From Diplonema japonicum (lineage: Eukaryota > Euglenozoa > Diplonemea > Diplonemida > Diplonemidae): a stretch of DNA of 64,000 bases. The translations under genes were made by a program, and so were the position numbers. The DNA lies in the NCBI GenBank assembly GCA_964019335.1, contig OZ025700.1, forward strand, positions 310,001-374,000, given 5' to 3'. Shown one piece after another: positions 31,656 to 41,626 of this stretch; position 1 is the first letter of the stretch, and each line of letters begins with the position of its first letter. The notes below the pieces were generated by a model. It was given only the letters and a program-made list of their open reading frames with translations, was not told the origin of the DNA and made no database searches.

Positions 31656-31997
31656 TCAGTAGTAGTACGCCCTGGGGCTCACGACAGTGTCGTAGTAGCG
31701 CGGAGAGGCCAAGGCGTCGTAGTAGCGAGGGGAGGTCGCCGAGGTGTAGTAAGCATCACGGATGCGCCTCGCAGAGGCATCAGCCTCCACACGAGCCGTC
31801 GCTGCAGCCACGCTGTATGAGGGGCTGTACGCGGAGCTGTAGGCAGAACCGTAGGTCGAGCTGTAGTAAGGTGTGTAAGCAAGGGAAGAGGTGTAGGGGA
31901 CGGTGGCACGTGCAACAGCAAGGTCGGCCTCAGCACGAGCAACAGCAACATCAACAGAGGTCACCCTCGGGGACACAGGTGCGACGTAGTAGACCAT
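31656..31997 (-). CDS. YA-rich tandem family protein, copy 6 (long variant)
   Basis: The 113-residue variant has a different middle: TYGSAYSSAYSPSYSVAAA replaces the usual TTYGVAADVAAA. N- and C-termini are as in the other copies, so the middle segment is the variable part of the family. Confidence 0.8.
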   Translation of the reverse strand: MVYYVAPVSPRVTSVDVAVARAEADLAVARATVPYTSSLAYTPYYSSTYGSAYSSAYSPSYSVAAATARVEADASARRIRDAYYTSATSPRYYDALASPRYYDTVVSPRAYYY

Positions 31998-32426
31998 TTT
32001 ATGTTTATAAGTGGAAAACTGCGCAAAAAAGTGACGAAATGAGCGACATCGAAAATATGAATGGGAAAGCAGAGTGAGAAAATAAGGTACCAAAGCAACA
32101 TTTGTGCTCACCTTCATGTAGATTGGAAGCCTACTCTCTTACACGTCGGCCTTCCTTACTACATAGCTCTTCTGGAATCTTAGGAACTCACAGGAAGAAA
32201 AAGGGGGGAAGAAGGCCATCCAGTTAAAAAAAAAAAAAAGAATCGATTCTAAGAAACGTACCAAATAATGTTGGATCATGCGAACCTTTTCTTGACCGGA
32301 AACCAAGGGGGGAGATCTAAAATGGTACAGGGGCGGGTTTTCAACCTCATTAGAAATTCCCCTCGTCCTTTTTATTTTCTTTTTTTTCTTTTTTTTATTT
32401 TTATTTTTTCTATTGAAGCACGTAAC
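31998..32426. other. Spacer without a recognised gene
   Basis: Unique sequence with a short A-run and a T-rich tract before the oxidoreductase stop. No convincing frame or RNA gene is visible. Confidence 0.6.
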
Positions 32427-33557
32427 CTAGGCAGTTGCCATCAGCTGGAAGATGTCATCGACTTGACCGAAGCCGATTTTGAGAAGGAAGGTTGGGTCTC
32501 TTGCGTAGGCTTTGCCACCAGCCACGAAGAAGGAGGGCTCGGGGGTATTCAAGGTGGCCGCCCCACCTGAGACCTGCTGGAGGCAGTCTGCAGTGGCAGA
32601 CCCCCCACGGCTGGTCAAAAGGTACGCGGAAAGAGCCATGGGCCCCTCGGACCCGTAGCAGATGTGGTTGCGCAGCTCACGTGTAATTGACAGGTCAGGC
32701 TGGAAGCCGACCAGCGAGAAGAGCACGTCGTACTCCAGCGTGAAGGGGCCTTCCTTGCCTTCGAACACAACGGTGTCGGCGTGCACCTCTGTGAGAGACC
32801 CGACCCTCCTCTCCACCCCGTTGGCGAAGGAGGCCAGGTCGTTCCTCTGCGGCAGGGGGTCGTTGTCGATCAGCGTGAAGGGCGCCTTCTCCTTCCTGGT
32901 CACCCACACCACACTCTTCATCTCCCCGTACTTCTGCGTCAACATGAACTTCATCAGCGTGGCTGCGCTGTACCCCGCACCTATAACGACAGCCCGCTTA
33001 CCCGACAGGTCTGTCCCGTCGCGGGGGATCTCGCTCTGCACGCGCCCCAGTTTCCTTTGCTTCTTTTCCCCAATGGCGGGGATGCCACCTGTCCCAGGCG
33101 ACTTGAAGTTGCCGTAGCACCCCGAGGCGTCGATGAGCGTGTCGAAGGGTGTGAAGACCTGCTCCTCGCCGTCGACCTCTGCCAGCACGCGGAAGGGTGC
33201 CCCCTTGCGGTCCGTGTCGGACTTCAGAAGCCCCGCGCGCCCCACGTTCGTCACTGTGCAGTTCTTCACGATTCGAACGCCCTTCGCCACAAGGTGCGCT
33301 TCCACCTTCTCAAGGACAGCCGTGCGGTACTCCCCTCCTGTGGGGAACACCTCGTCGTCGACCACCACCACACGCCTCATCCGCTCCGAGAGGTTCAGCT
33401 TGTTCTTGCTGAATAGTTGCACGTCGCCCCACCTCCGCAGGTTCTCCCCCACAACGCTGCCCTTCTCCAACACAGTCACCTCCATCCCTTCCTCTACACC
33501 CTTCAGTGCCGCGTCCAGACCCACAGGCCCCCCGCCAATGATGCATAATTTCGTCAT
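32427..33557 (-). CDS. FAD/NAD(P)-binding oxidoreductase, flavin monooxygenase-like
   Basis: The 376-residue protein starts MTKLCIIGGGPVGLDAALKG, a Rossmann GxGxxG motif for FAD at the very N-terminus. A second Rossmann motif (AVVIGAGYSAATLMKF, about residue 190) would bind NAD(P)H. VLFSLVGFQPDL and FFVAGGKAYARDP near the C-terminus fit the FAD-domain closing motifs of the CzcO/Trk-type family. A CCCGCACAG acceptor lies upstream of the start. There is no membrane segment or signal, so it is soluble. Substrate unknown; the family includes monooxygenases and thioredoxin-reductase-like enzymes, but no CxxC redox pair is evident. Confidence 0.75.
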   Translation of the reverse strand: MTKLCIIGGGPVGLDAALKGVEEGMEVTVLEKGSVVGENLRRWGDVQLFSKNKLNLSERMRRVVVVDDEVFPTGGEYRTAVLEKVEAHLVAKGVRIVKNCTVTNVGRAGLLKSDTDRKGAPFRVLAEVDGEEQVFTPFDTLIDASGCYGNFKSPGTGGIPAIGEKKQRKLGRVQSEIPRDGTDLSGKRAVVIGAGYSAATLMKFMLTQKYGEMKSVVWVTRKEKAPFTLIDNDPLPQRNDLASFANGVERRVGSLTEVHADTVVFEGKEGPFTLEYDVLFSLVGFQPDLSITRELRNHICYGSEGPMALSAYLLTSRGGSATADCLQQVSGGAATLNTPEPSFFVAGGKAYARDPTFLLKIGFGQVDDIFQLMATA

Positions 33558-33900
33558 CTTTCGTTGCCTCGGTCTCTCTGTGCGGGTGAGTCGTGGGCAG
33601 AATATGTGAGTTGACTAAAATAAAAGAAAAAGAAGAAGGAAAATCGGGCCATTGCGGCACCAAAAAAAAGCGACTTGAGAGGAAGGGAAAATGAGTGTAT
33701 GGTAAATACTCGTGGGGGGCTACGAGGGGGGATACAAACAAAGATTATAATTTTTTGTAGGCCTTCGAAAAGAGGGGCGCCCATGCTTCAGTAAAAAAGC
33801 TTTACCTCTGTGTTATAGGACCACAGAGGCAGGGACGGCTCTTTCGTGCACTGTGTGTGGGTGTCTTGTTATTGCACAACTTATAATTAATTTCCTCAAC
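33558..33900. other. Spacer between the oxidoreductase gene and YA copy 7
   Basis: The leader side of the oxidoreductase gene and a unique 3' flank of YA copy 7. The copy-7 flank lacks the conserved module. No gene seen. Confidence 0.6.
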
Positions 33901-34230
33901 TTAGTAGTAGTACGCCCTGGGGCTCACGACAGTGTCGTAGTAGCGCGGAGAGGCCAAGGCGTCGTAGTAACGAGGGGAGGTCGCCGAGGTGTAGTAAGCA
34001 TCACGGATGCGCCTCGCAGAGGCATCGGCCTCGGCACGGGCTGTCGCTGCAGCCACGCTGTATGAGGGGCTGTAGGTGGAGCTGTAGGCAGAGCTGTAGT
34101 AAGGTGTGTAGGCCAAGGAAGAGGTGTAGGGGACGGTGGCACGTGCAACAGCAAGGTCGGCCTCAGCACGAGCAACAGCAACATCAACAGAGGTCACCCT
34201 CGGGGACACAGGTGCGACGTAGTAGACCAT
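33901..34230 (-). CDS. YA-rich tandem family protein, copy 7
   Basis: The 109-residue protein has a copy-6-like middle (YSPSYSVAAATARAEAD) but standard ends. Its 3' flank differs from all other copies, whereas its 5' leader and upstream module are standard. Confidence 0.8.
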   Translation of the reverse strand: MVYYVAPVSPRVTSVDVAVARAEADLAVARATVPYTSSLAYTPYYSSAYSSTYSPSYSVAAATARAEADASARRIRDAYYTSATSPRYYDALASPRYYDTVVSPRAYYY

Positions 34231-34317
34231 TTTGTGTTTATAAGGTGTTTTAAGTGGAGCTGAAAGCTGTGGGTGCTGACATGAGAAAATAATGGAAATA
34301 AGTAAAATATAAGAAAA

Positions 34318-34611
34318 GCGGAAACACCCCTCGGGTGGGCAGAGGGGTGAAGAGTCGGTACAAACAAACAAAGTTGCAACGAAAAGGAAGTCCTCCTAGC
34401 TAAAGGAGGGCCCCCCACCGTCGCTGTGTCATGTGGTGTGGGGGGAGGGAGTGAAACTGTTTTAAGGGTGCTACTTTGCACCTGTTTCTTTTCATCTTTT
34501 TTTTTTGTATCTTCTTTGGTTCGCATGTTTGGTTTAATACAAGAAACAACAACCACACCCTGTTATAAGGTGTTCAGGAAGTGGTTGTCTGTGAAACTAT
34601 CCCCCTTGCCT
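34318..34611 (-). repeat. Conserved intergenic module between YA copies 8 and 7
   Basis: Complete set of stem-loops, nearly identical to the module at 23155-23449. Confidence 0.65.
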
Positions 34612-34941
34612 TCAGTAGTAGTACGCCCTGGGGCTCACGACAGTGTCGTAGTAGCGCGGAGAGGCCAAGGCGTCGTAGTAGCGAGGGGAGGTCGCCGAGG
34701 TGTAGTAAGCATCACGGATGCGCCTCGCAGAGGCATCGGCCTCCACACGAGCTGTCGCTGCAGCCACATCAGCAGCCACACCGTAGGTGGTGCTGTAGGC
34801 AGAGCTGTAGTAAGGTGTGTAGGCCAAGGAAGTGGTGTAGGGGACGGTGGCACGTGCAACAGCAAGGTCGGCCTCAGCACGAGCAACAGCAACATCAACA
34901 GAGGTCACCCTCGGGGACACAGGTGCGACGTAGTAGACCAT
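34612..34941 (-). CDS. YA-rich tandem family protein, copy 8
   Basis: 109-residue member with a protein identical to copies 3 and 5. The ATG is preceded by CTCCAAAAATAAA rather than the CACAAA leader. Confidence 0.8.
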   Translation of the reverse strand: MVYYVAPVSPRVTSVDVAVARAEADLAVARATVPYTTSLAYTPYYSSAYSTTYGVAADVAAATARVEADASARRIRDAYYTSATSPRYYDALASPRYYDTVVSPRAYYY

Positions 34942-35278
34942 TTTATTTTTGGAGTGAAAAGGGAAGGGTGTGTGGAAAACTGTGAATAAATGTCTTCAAG
35001 TTGCAAAGGCTGAATCGACGACAGCTCTTTCTCCCAAGCACCGGGAATACCACCTGTTGGTCATGGAGACTGTGACCACGGCAGCTACTAAGGTGTGGTG
35101 GAGGATATGCAGCGATTTCTGAACTTCAATCAGGAGGCCCCTCCAACGATCCTCAACGAAGGTATTGCAATACACGCCTCAAGAGGTCTTTGTTTGTTAG
35201 ACAATGTGCCAAAGAGTTGAAAGCGAAATTAAAGCAAAAGAAAAAATAAAATAAAAATAAAAGTATAAGAAAAGCGGA

Positions 35279-35569
35279 AACATCCCCTCGGGTGGGCAGA
35301 GGGGTGAAGAGTCGGTACAAACAAACAAAGTTGCAACGAAAAGGAAGTCCTCCTAGCTAAAGGAGGGTCCCCCACCGTCGCTGTGTCATGTGGTGTGGGG
35401 GGAGGGAGTGAAACTGTTTTAAGGGTGCTACTTTGCACCTGTTTCTTTTCATCTTTTTTTTATTGTATCTTCTTTGGTTCGCATGTTTGGTTTAATACAA
35501 GAATAAACAACCACACCCTGTTATAAGGTGTTCAGGAAGTGGTTGTCTGTGAAACTATCCCCCTTGCCT
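35279..35569 (-). repeat. Conserved intergenic module downstream of YA copy 9
   Basis: Same as the module at 27240-27528; on its lower-coordinate side lies the remnant 35026-35220 rather than a gene copy. Confidence 0.6.
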
Positions 35570-35899
35570 TCAGTAGTAGTACGCCCTGGGGCTCACGACA
35601 GTGTCGTAGTAGCGCGGAGAGGCCAAGGCGTCGTAGTAACGAGGGGAGGTCGCCGAGGTGTAGTAAGCATCACGGATGCGCCTCGCAGAGGCATCGGCCT
35701 CCACACGAGCCGTCGCTGCAGCCACATCAGCAGCCACACTGTAGGTGGTGCTGTAGGCAGAGCTGTAGTAAGGTGTGTAGGCCAAGGAAGTGGTGTAGGG
35801 GACGGTGGCACGTGCAACAGCAAGGTCGGCCTCAGCACGAGCAACAGCAACATCAACAGAGGTCACCCTCGGGGACACAGGTGCGACGTAGTAGACCAT
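35570..35899 (-). CDS. YA-rich tandem family protein, copy 9
   Basis: 109 residues, identical protein to copy 4, inside the segmental duplication. Confidence 0.8.
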   Translation of the reverse strand: MVYYVAPVSPRVTSVDVAVARAEADLAVARATVPYTTSLAYTPYYSSAYSTTYSVAADVAAATARVEADASARRIRDAYYTSATSPRYYDALASPRYYDTVVSPRAYYY

Positions 35900-36002
35900 T
35901 TTGTGTTTATAAGGTGTTTTAAGTGGAGTTGAAAGCTGTGGGTGTGCTGACATGAGAAGAACATGAAATAATAGAAATAAGTAAAAATTAAACTAAAAGC
36001 GG

Positions 36003-36293
36003 AAACACCCCTCGGGTGGGCAGAGGGGTGAAGAGTCGGTACAAACAAACAAAGTTGCAACGAAAAGGAAGTCCTCCTAGCTAAAGGAGGGCCCCCATCC
36101 GTCGCTATGTCATGTGGTGTGGGGGAGGGAGGCGAATTGTTTAAAGGGTGCCACGTTGCACTTGTTTCTTTTTTTTTTTTAAATATTTTTTTTTTTGTTT
36201 CTTCGCATGTTTGGTTTAATACAAGAATAAACAACCACACCCTGTTATAAGGTGTTCAGGAAGTGGTTGTCTGTGAAACTATCCCCCTTGCCT
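36003..36293 (-). repeat. Conserved intergenic module between YA copies 10 and 9
   Basis: Same variant third hairpin as at 27962-28252. Confidence 0.6.
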
Positions 36294-36623
36294 TCAGTAG
36301 TAGTACGCCCTGGGGCTCACGACAGTGTCGTAGTAGCGCGGAGAGGCCAAGGCGTCGTAGTAACGAGGGGAGGTCGCCGAGGTGTAGTAAGCATCACGGA
36401 TGCGCCTCGCAGAGGCATCGGCCTCCACACGAGCTGTCGCTGCAGCCACATCAGCAGCCACACTGTAGGTGGTGCTGTAGGCAGAGCTGTAGTAAGGTGT
36501 GTAGGCCAAGGAAGAGGTGTAGGGGACGGTGGCACGTGCAACAGCAAGGTCGGCCTCAGCACGAGCAACAGCAACATCAACAGAGGTCACCCTCGGGGAC
36601 ACAGGTGCGACGTAGTAGACCAT
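36294..36623 (-). CDS. YA-rich tandem family protein, copy 10
   Basis: 109 residues with YTSSLAY and TTYSVAADV, a combination not seen in the other copies, suggesting recombination between copy types. It is the first copy in transcription order. Confidence 0.8.
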   Translation of the reverse strand: MVYYVAPVSPRVTSVDVAVARAEADLAVARATVPYTSSLAYTPYYSSAYSTTYSVAADVAAATARVEADASARRIRDAYYTSATSPRYYDALASPRYYDTVVSPRAYYY

Positions 36624-37641
36624 TTTATTTTTTTGTGTTGAAGTGTGGAGTGGAAAAAACTGTAGGAAAGTTGCAAATATACGTGTGAATGGATGCTTCT
36701 AAAGGGCTCATCGAGAGGAGGCCACACAGAGGGCGACCCGTTTAAAGAAGATACGAAGGGGAAATATAAAGAGCTGAGGAAGAGAGAGAAAGAGAGAGAA
36801 TAAAAGGGTTCTTGGTTTGCACCCTACTTTTTCTTTTATATTTACTTTGTGTGAAAGTCGGAATGGCGAGCTAAGAGTTAAAGAGAAGAGAAAAAAAAAA
36901 AGAAATTCTGAACTGAAATCATCGTTGTAAAGAATTGCTTTTTTTGTTTTCTTAAAAAAAAATATTTTTCGTTTAGAAACAGATTTCAATGCAGCATGAA
37001 GAGAGAGAGAAAAAGGAGAAGAAAAAAGAAAAAGTAATGGAAACGAAAGCCAAATTGTGGGGATGGGAGGGGAAGGGTGAAAGTAGAAAAGAAGGAAGTG
37101 AGAAAGAAGAAATAAGGTAGAAGTGAAACAAGCCATGAAACAAGCGCACACAGGGGGACAAGATCAACCCTGAATCTTTTTTTTGCTACATTTCTTAGCC
37201 TGTGACCCCTTCCCTCATCTCCTTTTCTCTTTTCTTCCTCCCTTCAAAATTTCCCCCCTTCCACCTCCTTCCTTTTGAAAATTTGGTAAAGGGTTTCCTT
37301 TTTTTTTATGGTACCCTTACTCCTATCTTTTCCTTTTTTAGAAAAAAACACTCGTTTTCTTGTTTCTCCCCCCCCCCCCCCCCCCATTCCGCCATGCGAC
37401 CCACTCAATAACAAAACAAAAAAAAAACAAAAAAAAAATGTGTAAAAAGATAAGTTGAAAAAAAAAAGGGGGAAAAAAAAGTACACCTCACACGCTTATA
37501 TTATTTTTTTTTTTAAATTTTTAGTGCGAAAAAAAAAAGAAAGAAAGGGGGAAAAAAAAAAATTAAAAAACGATCAAGATGTGGTTTTCTTTTTAAAAAT
37601 CCGTTTCCTCGTTTTTTTTTTTTTTTTTTTTTTTTTTCCCT
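36624..37641. other. Gene-free spacer
   Basis: Purine-rich stretches, A- and T-runs and a C-run near 37369-37385. No protein-like frame. Confidence 0.75.
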
Positions 37642-38904
37642 CTACTCAATCATCTGCTTTTTTGCCCCCCAGGCAGACTTCAAGTTGACAGCAAGCTTGT
37701 TCAAAAATTCGTCTGTGGAAAGGTACTCACTCCTGGTCGGTTCACCACCCTTAACGACGAGCGCAAGATCCTTGGTGTAACTGCCCGACTCAACAGTGTC
37801 AATAACGACCTTCTCAAGCGTCGATGCAAAATCCTGCAGAGGGCGGTTGTTGTCAAGCTTCCCACGGTGGTTCAGGCCTCGGCTCCACGCGAAGATCGAC
37901 GCAATAGGGTTGGTGGAAGTTTCTTTCCCCTTCTGGAAGGCCCTCCAGTGACGGGTCACAGTACCGTGAGCTGCCTCTGCAAGCCTAGTCTTCCCATCAG
38001 GAACAAAAAGTACAGACGTCATAAGCCCGAGCGAACCAAACCCTTGAGCAACACTGTCGCTCTGAACATCACCGTCATAGTTCTTGCAAGCCCACACATA
38101 TCCTCCTTCAGATTTCATAGCGTAGGCAACCATGTCGTCGATAAGCCTGTGCTCGTACCAAATGTTCTTGTCCTTGAACCTCTGGACGTATTCCTTTTCA
38201 TACACCTCTTGGAAAATGTCTTTGAAACGGCCGTCGTACTTCTTCAAGATGGTGTTCTTGGTGCTCAGGTAGCACGGGTAACCTCTGTCCAGAGAATAGT
38301 CGAAACAAGATTTCGCGAAATCCTTGATGGAAGCATCAGTGTTATACATTGAGAGTGCTGTGCCGCCTCCATTGAAGGTGTACACTGTTGTTGATTGGGG
38401 TGTACCATCTGCGGGTGTGAATGTCATGTCTAGTGTACCTGGGCCTTTGACGACCATGTCGGTGGCGCGGTATTGATCGCCGAAAGCGTGGCGGCCGATT
38501 ACGATGGGTTTTGTCCATGGGGTGACCAGGCGGGGGATGTTCTTGCAGATGATCGGTTCTCTGAAGACGGTTCCACCAAGGATGTTGCGGATGGTCCCGT
38601 TGGGGGACTTGTACATGGATTTGAGGTCGAATTCTCTGACTCTAGCCTCGTCGGGTGTGATGGTCGCACACTTTACACCGACGTTGTGTTGCTTGATGGC
38701 CTTCGCGGCTTCCACGGTGACCTGGTCGCCTGTGAGGTCTCTGTTCTGGATCGAGAGGTCGTAGTAAGCAATCTTCCCATCAATATCGACAAATGGCTTT
38801 ACAAGCTTGTCCTTGATACTCCTCCAGATAACCCGGGTCATCTCGTCACCATCCAGTTCAACGATTTTCCCTTGCACACCGATTTTCGCTGGGACCGCGG
38901 CCAT
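37642..38904 (-). CDS. NADP-dependent isocitrate dehydrogenase
   Basis: The 420-residue enzyme converts isocitrate to 2-oxoglutarate and CO2 with NADP. It starts [30 protein letters not shown] is the N-terminal signature of the eukaryotic homodimeric type. [18 protein letters not shown] holds the substrate-binding Ser and Arg residues. [20 protein letters not shown] is the metal and nucleotide region, and [12 protein letters not shown] is present. There is no N-terminal transit peptide and the C-terminus (KKQMIE) is not a PTS1, so it is probably cytosolic. An 18-nt A-run directly precedes the ATG, with a CCCAG acceptor before it. No intron. Confidence 0.97.
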   Translation of the reverse strand: MAAVPAKIGVQGKIVELDGDEMTRVIWRSIKDKLVKPFVDIDGKIAYYDLSIQNRDLTGDQVTVEAAKAIKQHNVGVKCATITPDEARVREFDLKSMYKSPNGTIRNILGGTVFREPIICKNIPRLVTPWTKPIVIGRHAFGDQYRATDMVVKGPGTLDMTFTPADGTPQSTTVYTFNGGGTALSMYNTDASIKDFAKSCFDYSLDRGYPCYLSTKNTILKKYDGRFKDIFQEVYEKEYVQRFKDKNIWYEHRLIDDMVAYAMKSEGGYVWACKNYDGDVQSDSVAQGFGSLGLMTSVLFVPDGKTRLAEAAHGTVTRHWRAFQKGKETSTNPIASIFAWSRGLNHRGKLDNNRPLQDFASTLEKVVIDTVESGSYTKDLALVVKGGEPTRSEYLSTDEFLNKLAVNLKSAWGAKKQMIE

Positions 38905-39060
38905 TTTTTTTTTTTTTTTTATAGACTGGGATTTTTTTTTTTTCTTCCCCCCGAGTGAAAAGTTGAGGGGGGAAATGAATTCGAAAAAAAAAAAATATGA
39001 TTTTTTTTTTTGAGGAATTTGATAAGAAAAAAAAAGAGAAAAAAAAAAAAGTTTCCCCGT

Positions 39061-39096
<36 letters not shown>

Positions 39097-39102
39097 CTTT
39101 TT

Positions 39103-39689
39103 TCACCACTCATCGTCATCCAATTTCTCTTTTAATTTTGCGTCCAAAGCTTCATCGTCCATGCTGTCTCCGAAGGCTTCTTTGAACTGTTCTGGGAATA
39201 ATCTTTTCTCGGTTTTGATTGCGCGAAGAACTCTTTTTTTAAGCTGAGTGGCGGTGTGCTGGAAGGGGTTGAGCTTCATGTCCCTGTGTAGAAAAAAAAA
39301 AAAGATTTTTTTTAAACCCTCTTCCAACCCACATACCATGACATGGCTTTGAAGTCCAGTCCATGTTTAGAAACCAAATTATCGACAAAAGCGTGTTCCA
39401 GCTCTGATATATGTTTTGGTCTGGTCGGGCCTTGCTCTTTAATTGGAGGAAGGGACGTTAATTTTCTCTCGGGGATATTTTTCAGCAGTCTTTTTTTCTC
39501 ATTCTCCGTCATCCCAGCCTTGCTTGCTATGCCCATTTTCCCGTATGACTGCTTAAGAGGCATGCTTGTGTCAAGCAAATTTGTCATGATATTTGTCACA
39601 CAACCTTTCGCTTTATGTTCTTTTTTGGTGGTTTTCCCCACGATTTTCACCACTCGGGTGCGAGCTGATTTCCTTCCACGAACACCCAT
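39103..39689 (-). CDS. NOP16: Ribosome biogenesis protein NOP16, one intron
   Basis: A nucleolar factor for 60S subunit assembly (family knowledge). The first exon has the basic N-terminus MGVRGRKSARTRVVKIVGK and the motif LEHAFVDNLVSKHGLDFKAM, which matches the NOP16 block preceding 'DYKAMARD'. Intron 39284-39336 (53 nt, GTATGT to CTACACAG) joins AMSW to DMKLNPFQHTATQLKKRV, restoring the N-x-x-Q-x-T-x-x-Q-L motif. The acidic C-terminal tail ends LKEKLDDDEW. Length is about 178 residues, usual for the family. Confidence 0.85.
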
Positions 39690-40049
39690 TTTGTTATCTC
39701 TTTTTTTTTTTCCTCTTTTCTATCCCCCTGTTATTATCAAAAAAGTTTTTTTTTTTTTTCTCGTCAAAATCAATTCAAAGAAAAAAAAAATCCTGTTACC
39801 ACGAACGGAGAAAAATAATACCAGCGCTCGGGGGGGGGGGGGGAGGGGGGGAAGAAAAAATATCGTTCATTAAAACCTATTTAGCTCCCCCCCCCCCCCC
39901 CCCCTCCCCTAAGCTAAACCTCTTGAAAGATTGGTCTCGACCCAAAAAGTAAGGCCGTATATAAAAAGGGATCTTCTTCTTTTTTTTTTTCAACACAAAC
40001 AAAAAAAAAAAAAAACTCCGGATCCCAGAATATTTTTTTTTTTTCAAAA

Positions 40050-40859
40050 TCATTTTTTTTCTTTGCCGTCCAAAGGGGGTTCTTCCCATTTGGGGCCGTC
40101 TTCCTCGTCCGCGGTGTACGCCTCCATGGCTTTCAGACTCTCGGGGAGGTTTGCCGCCTCACCAATAATGCAAAGTGTTTGCTGTTCATCAGGGGTCCCT
40201 TCCATCTTACCCTTAACAATATCAGACAGAGTTAGAACCTGTGTCGTCTCTGTCTCCCGAGCAGCATCTGACACAATTGCAACCTTTGTCGACGAAGGAG
40301 CACCGTTAGAGATAAGCTCAGGGACGAGAGATGAAAGGTATTTCCCGCACATGTAGGAGGCAATATTGCCTGAATTCTTCAGTGTTGCGATAATAGAAGG
40401 CACGGAAGGGCTCTGACCGCTAGTGATGAGAACTTGCTGCGAATTTTTTAAAGTCAATGGAACTTTTGCCGCTGCGGCAGCTGCAGACGCAGCTGTGACC
40501 CCCGGGATGATTTTATACGGGATTTTGTTCAAGGTCAGATGTTTCAATTGTTCGCCCATCCGGCCGAATATTGCCGGGTCTCCTGTTTGCAGCCTGACTA
40601 CTCTTTTGCCCATAGCGGCTTCTCTGGTCATGATGGCGTTGCACGCCATCTGCATCACCCTCCCCGGCTTCCCGAAACCCTTCCCCACGTTGACTATATC
40701 GGCGTCGTTTTTCAGCAGTGCGAGGACATCGCTCCCCACCATCCTGTCATGGAGGCACACGTCTGCTTCCTTTACCGCCTTCACCGCCGCCTGTGTCAGG
40801 TACTCCGCAGGCCCCGGTCCTGCTCCTACGATTGTTACGTGTCCTGGGAGGGCTGCCAT
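40050..40859 (-). CDS. Uroporphyrinogen-III C-methyltransferase-like (siroheme) enzyme
   Basis: The tetrapyrrole methylase starts MAALPGHVTIVGAGPGPAEY, the GxGxGxxxxLT SAM-binding signature. CLHDRMVGSDVLALLKNDAD and VVRLQTGDPAIFGRMGEQ are the conserved blocks of the SUMT/CobA family, which makes precorrin-2 for siroheme, the cofactor of sulfite and nitrite reductases. PGVTAASAAAAAA follows. About 269 residues; the C-terminus is acidic and Lys-tailed. The family usually reads LKGGDPFVFGRGGEE, so QTGDPAIFGRMGEQ is a diverged version and another tetrapyrrole methylase specificity is possible. Confidence 0.8.
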   Translation of the reverse strand: MAALPGHVTIVGAGPGPAEYLTQAAVKAVKEADVCLHDRMVGSDVLALLKNDADIVNVGKGFGKPGRVMQMACNAIMTREAAMGKRVVRLQTGDPAIFGRMGEQLKHLTLNKIPYKIIPGVTAASAAAAAAKVPLTLKNSQQVLITSGQSPSVPSIIATLKNSGNIASYMCGKYLSSLVPELISNGAPSSTKVAIVSDAARETETTQVLTLSDIVKGKMEGTPDEQQTLCIIGEAANLPESLKAMEAYTADEEDGPKWEEPPLDGKEKK

Positions 40860-40997
40860 GTTGGATGGTTTTCTTCTTTTTTTTCTTTTTTTGCCCTCTC
40901 CTTTTTTTGGGGGGGGGGTTGTGTGTTAAAATTTTTTTGTATTTTTTTTCTTGCTTTTTTTTTTTTGGGTCCAAATAAAAACTCAAAAAAAAAGGTC

Positions 40998-41429
40998 CTA
41001 CTGGGAGTCCTCCTCAACACGGAGCTTGGCGGCACCGTTCACGACCTTGATGTCAAGCTCCTTGGCACGGTTCACGATGGCGGCGCGGGTCTTCTTACCA
41101 ACAGCGGATCCGATGACGGCGGCGTGGGTGGTGTTGCGCATCAGGAGAAGCTCCAAGTCCTGTGGAATGAGTTTTTATTTTTTATTTTAAACCCATCGAC
41201 ATACCTTCTCGCAGTTGATGTTGAAGTGCTTGAGCCCGTCAGGGTGCACGTTACGGGTGGACTTGGCGTTACCGTAACCGATGTTGGCCATCTTGATCTG
41301 ACCCCTCCACTTCCTCCTCACGACGGAGTCAATACCTTTAGGCCTCCTCCAGGACTCACCAACCCTGCAGTGCCTGTCAGAGTGGTGCCTCTTGAACTTG
41401 TTAACCTTCTTCTTGACAATGTGGACCAT
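40998..41429 (-). CDS. RPL32: 60S ribosomal protein L32 (eL32), copy A, one intron
   Basis: Exon 1 encodes [20 protein letters not shown] through INCEK, with family motifs [15 protein letters not shown] and MANIGYG. Intron 41160-41204 (45 nt, GTATGTC to TCCACAG) joins to [17 protein letters not shown]; the stop TAG is at 40998. A CTCCCACAG acceptor ends at 41454, 24 nt before the ATG. The protein has about 133 residues, a normal length. A near-identical second copy lies 629 bp upstream. Confidence 0.95.
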
Positions 41430-41453
41430 TTTGTCTTACTTGAAACAACTAAA

Positions 41454-41461
41454 CTGTGGGA
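41454..41461 (-). promoter_or_regulatory. Probable trans-splice acceptor of RPL32 copy A
   Basis: On the minus strand TCCCACAG precedes a 24-nt leader and the ATG at 41429. Confidence 0.4.
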
Positions 41462-41626
41462 GTGAAGGGGAGGGGGGTTGTCGGGGGGAGAAATTGCGAG
41501 AAAAACTCGACGTAAAAAAACAAAAAAAAAGAAGAAAGAAAAAAACACACAAAAAAAAAAAGCAGCAAAGATCCCCTCTTTCTCTGGGCTTTTTTTCTAC
41601 TCCTTTCTACACTAATGATAAAATTC

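Larger units (their letters stand above)
35026..36351. repeat. Segmental duplication, right copy
   Basis: Partner of 26985-28310 (offset 8041), including YA copy 9 and two intergenic modules. Confidence 0.75.
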
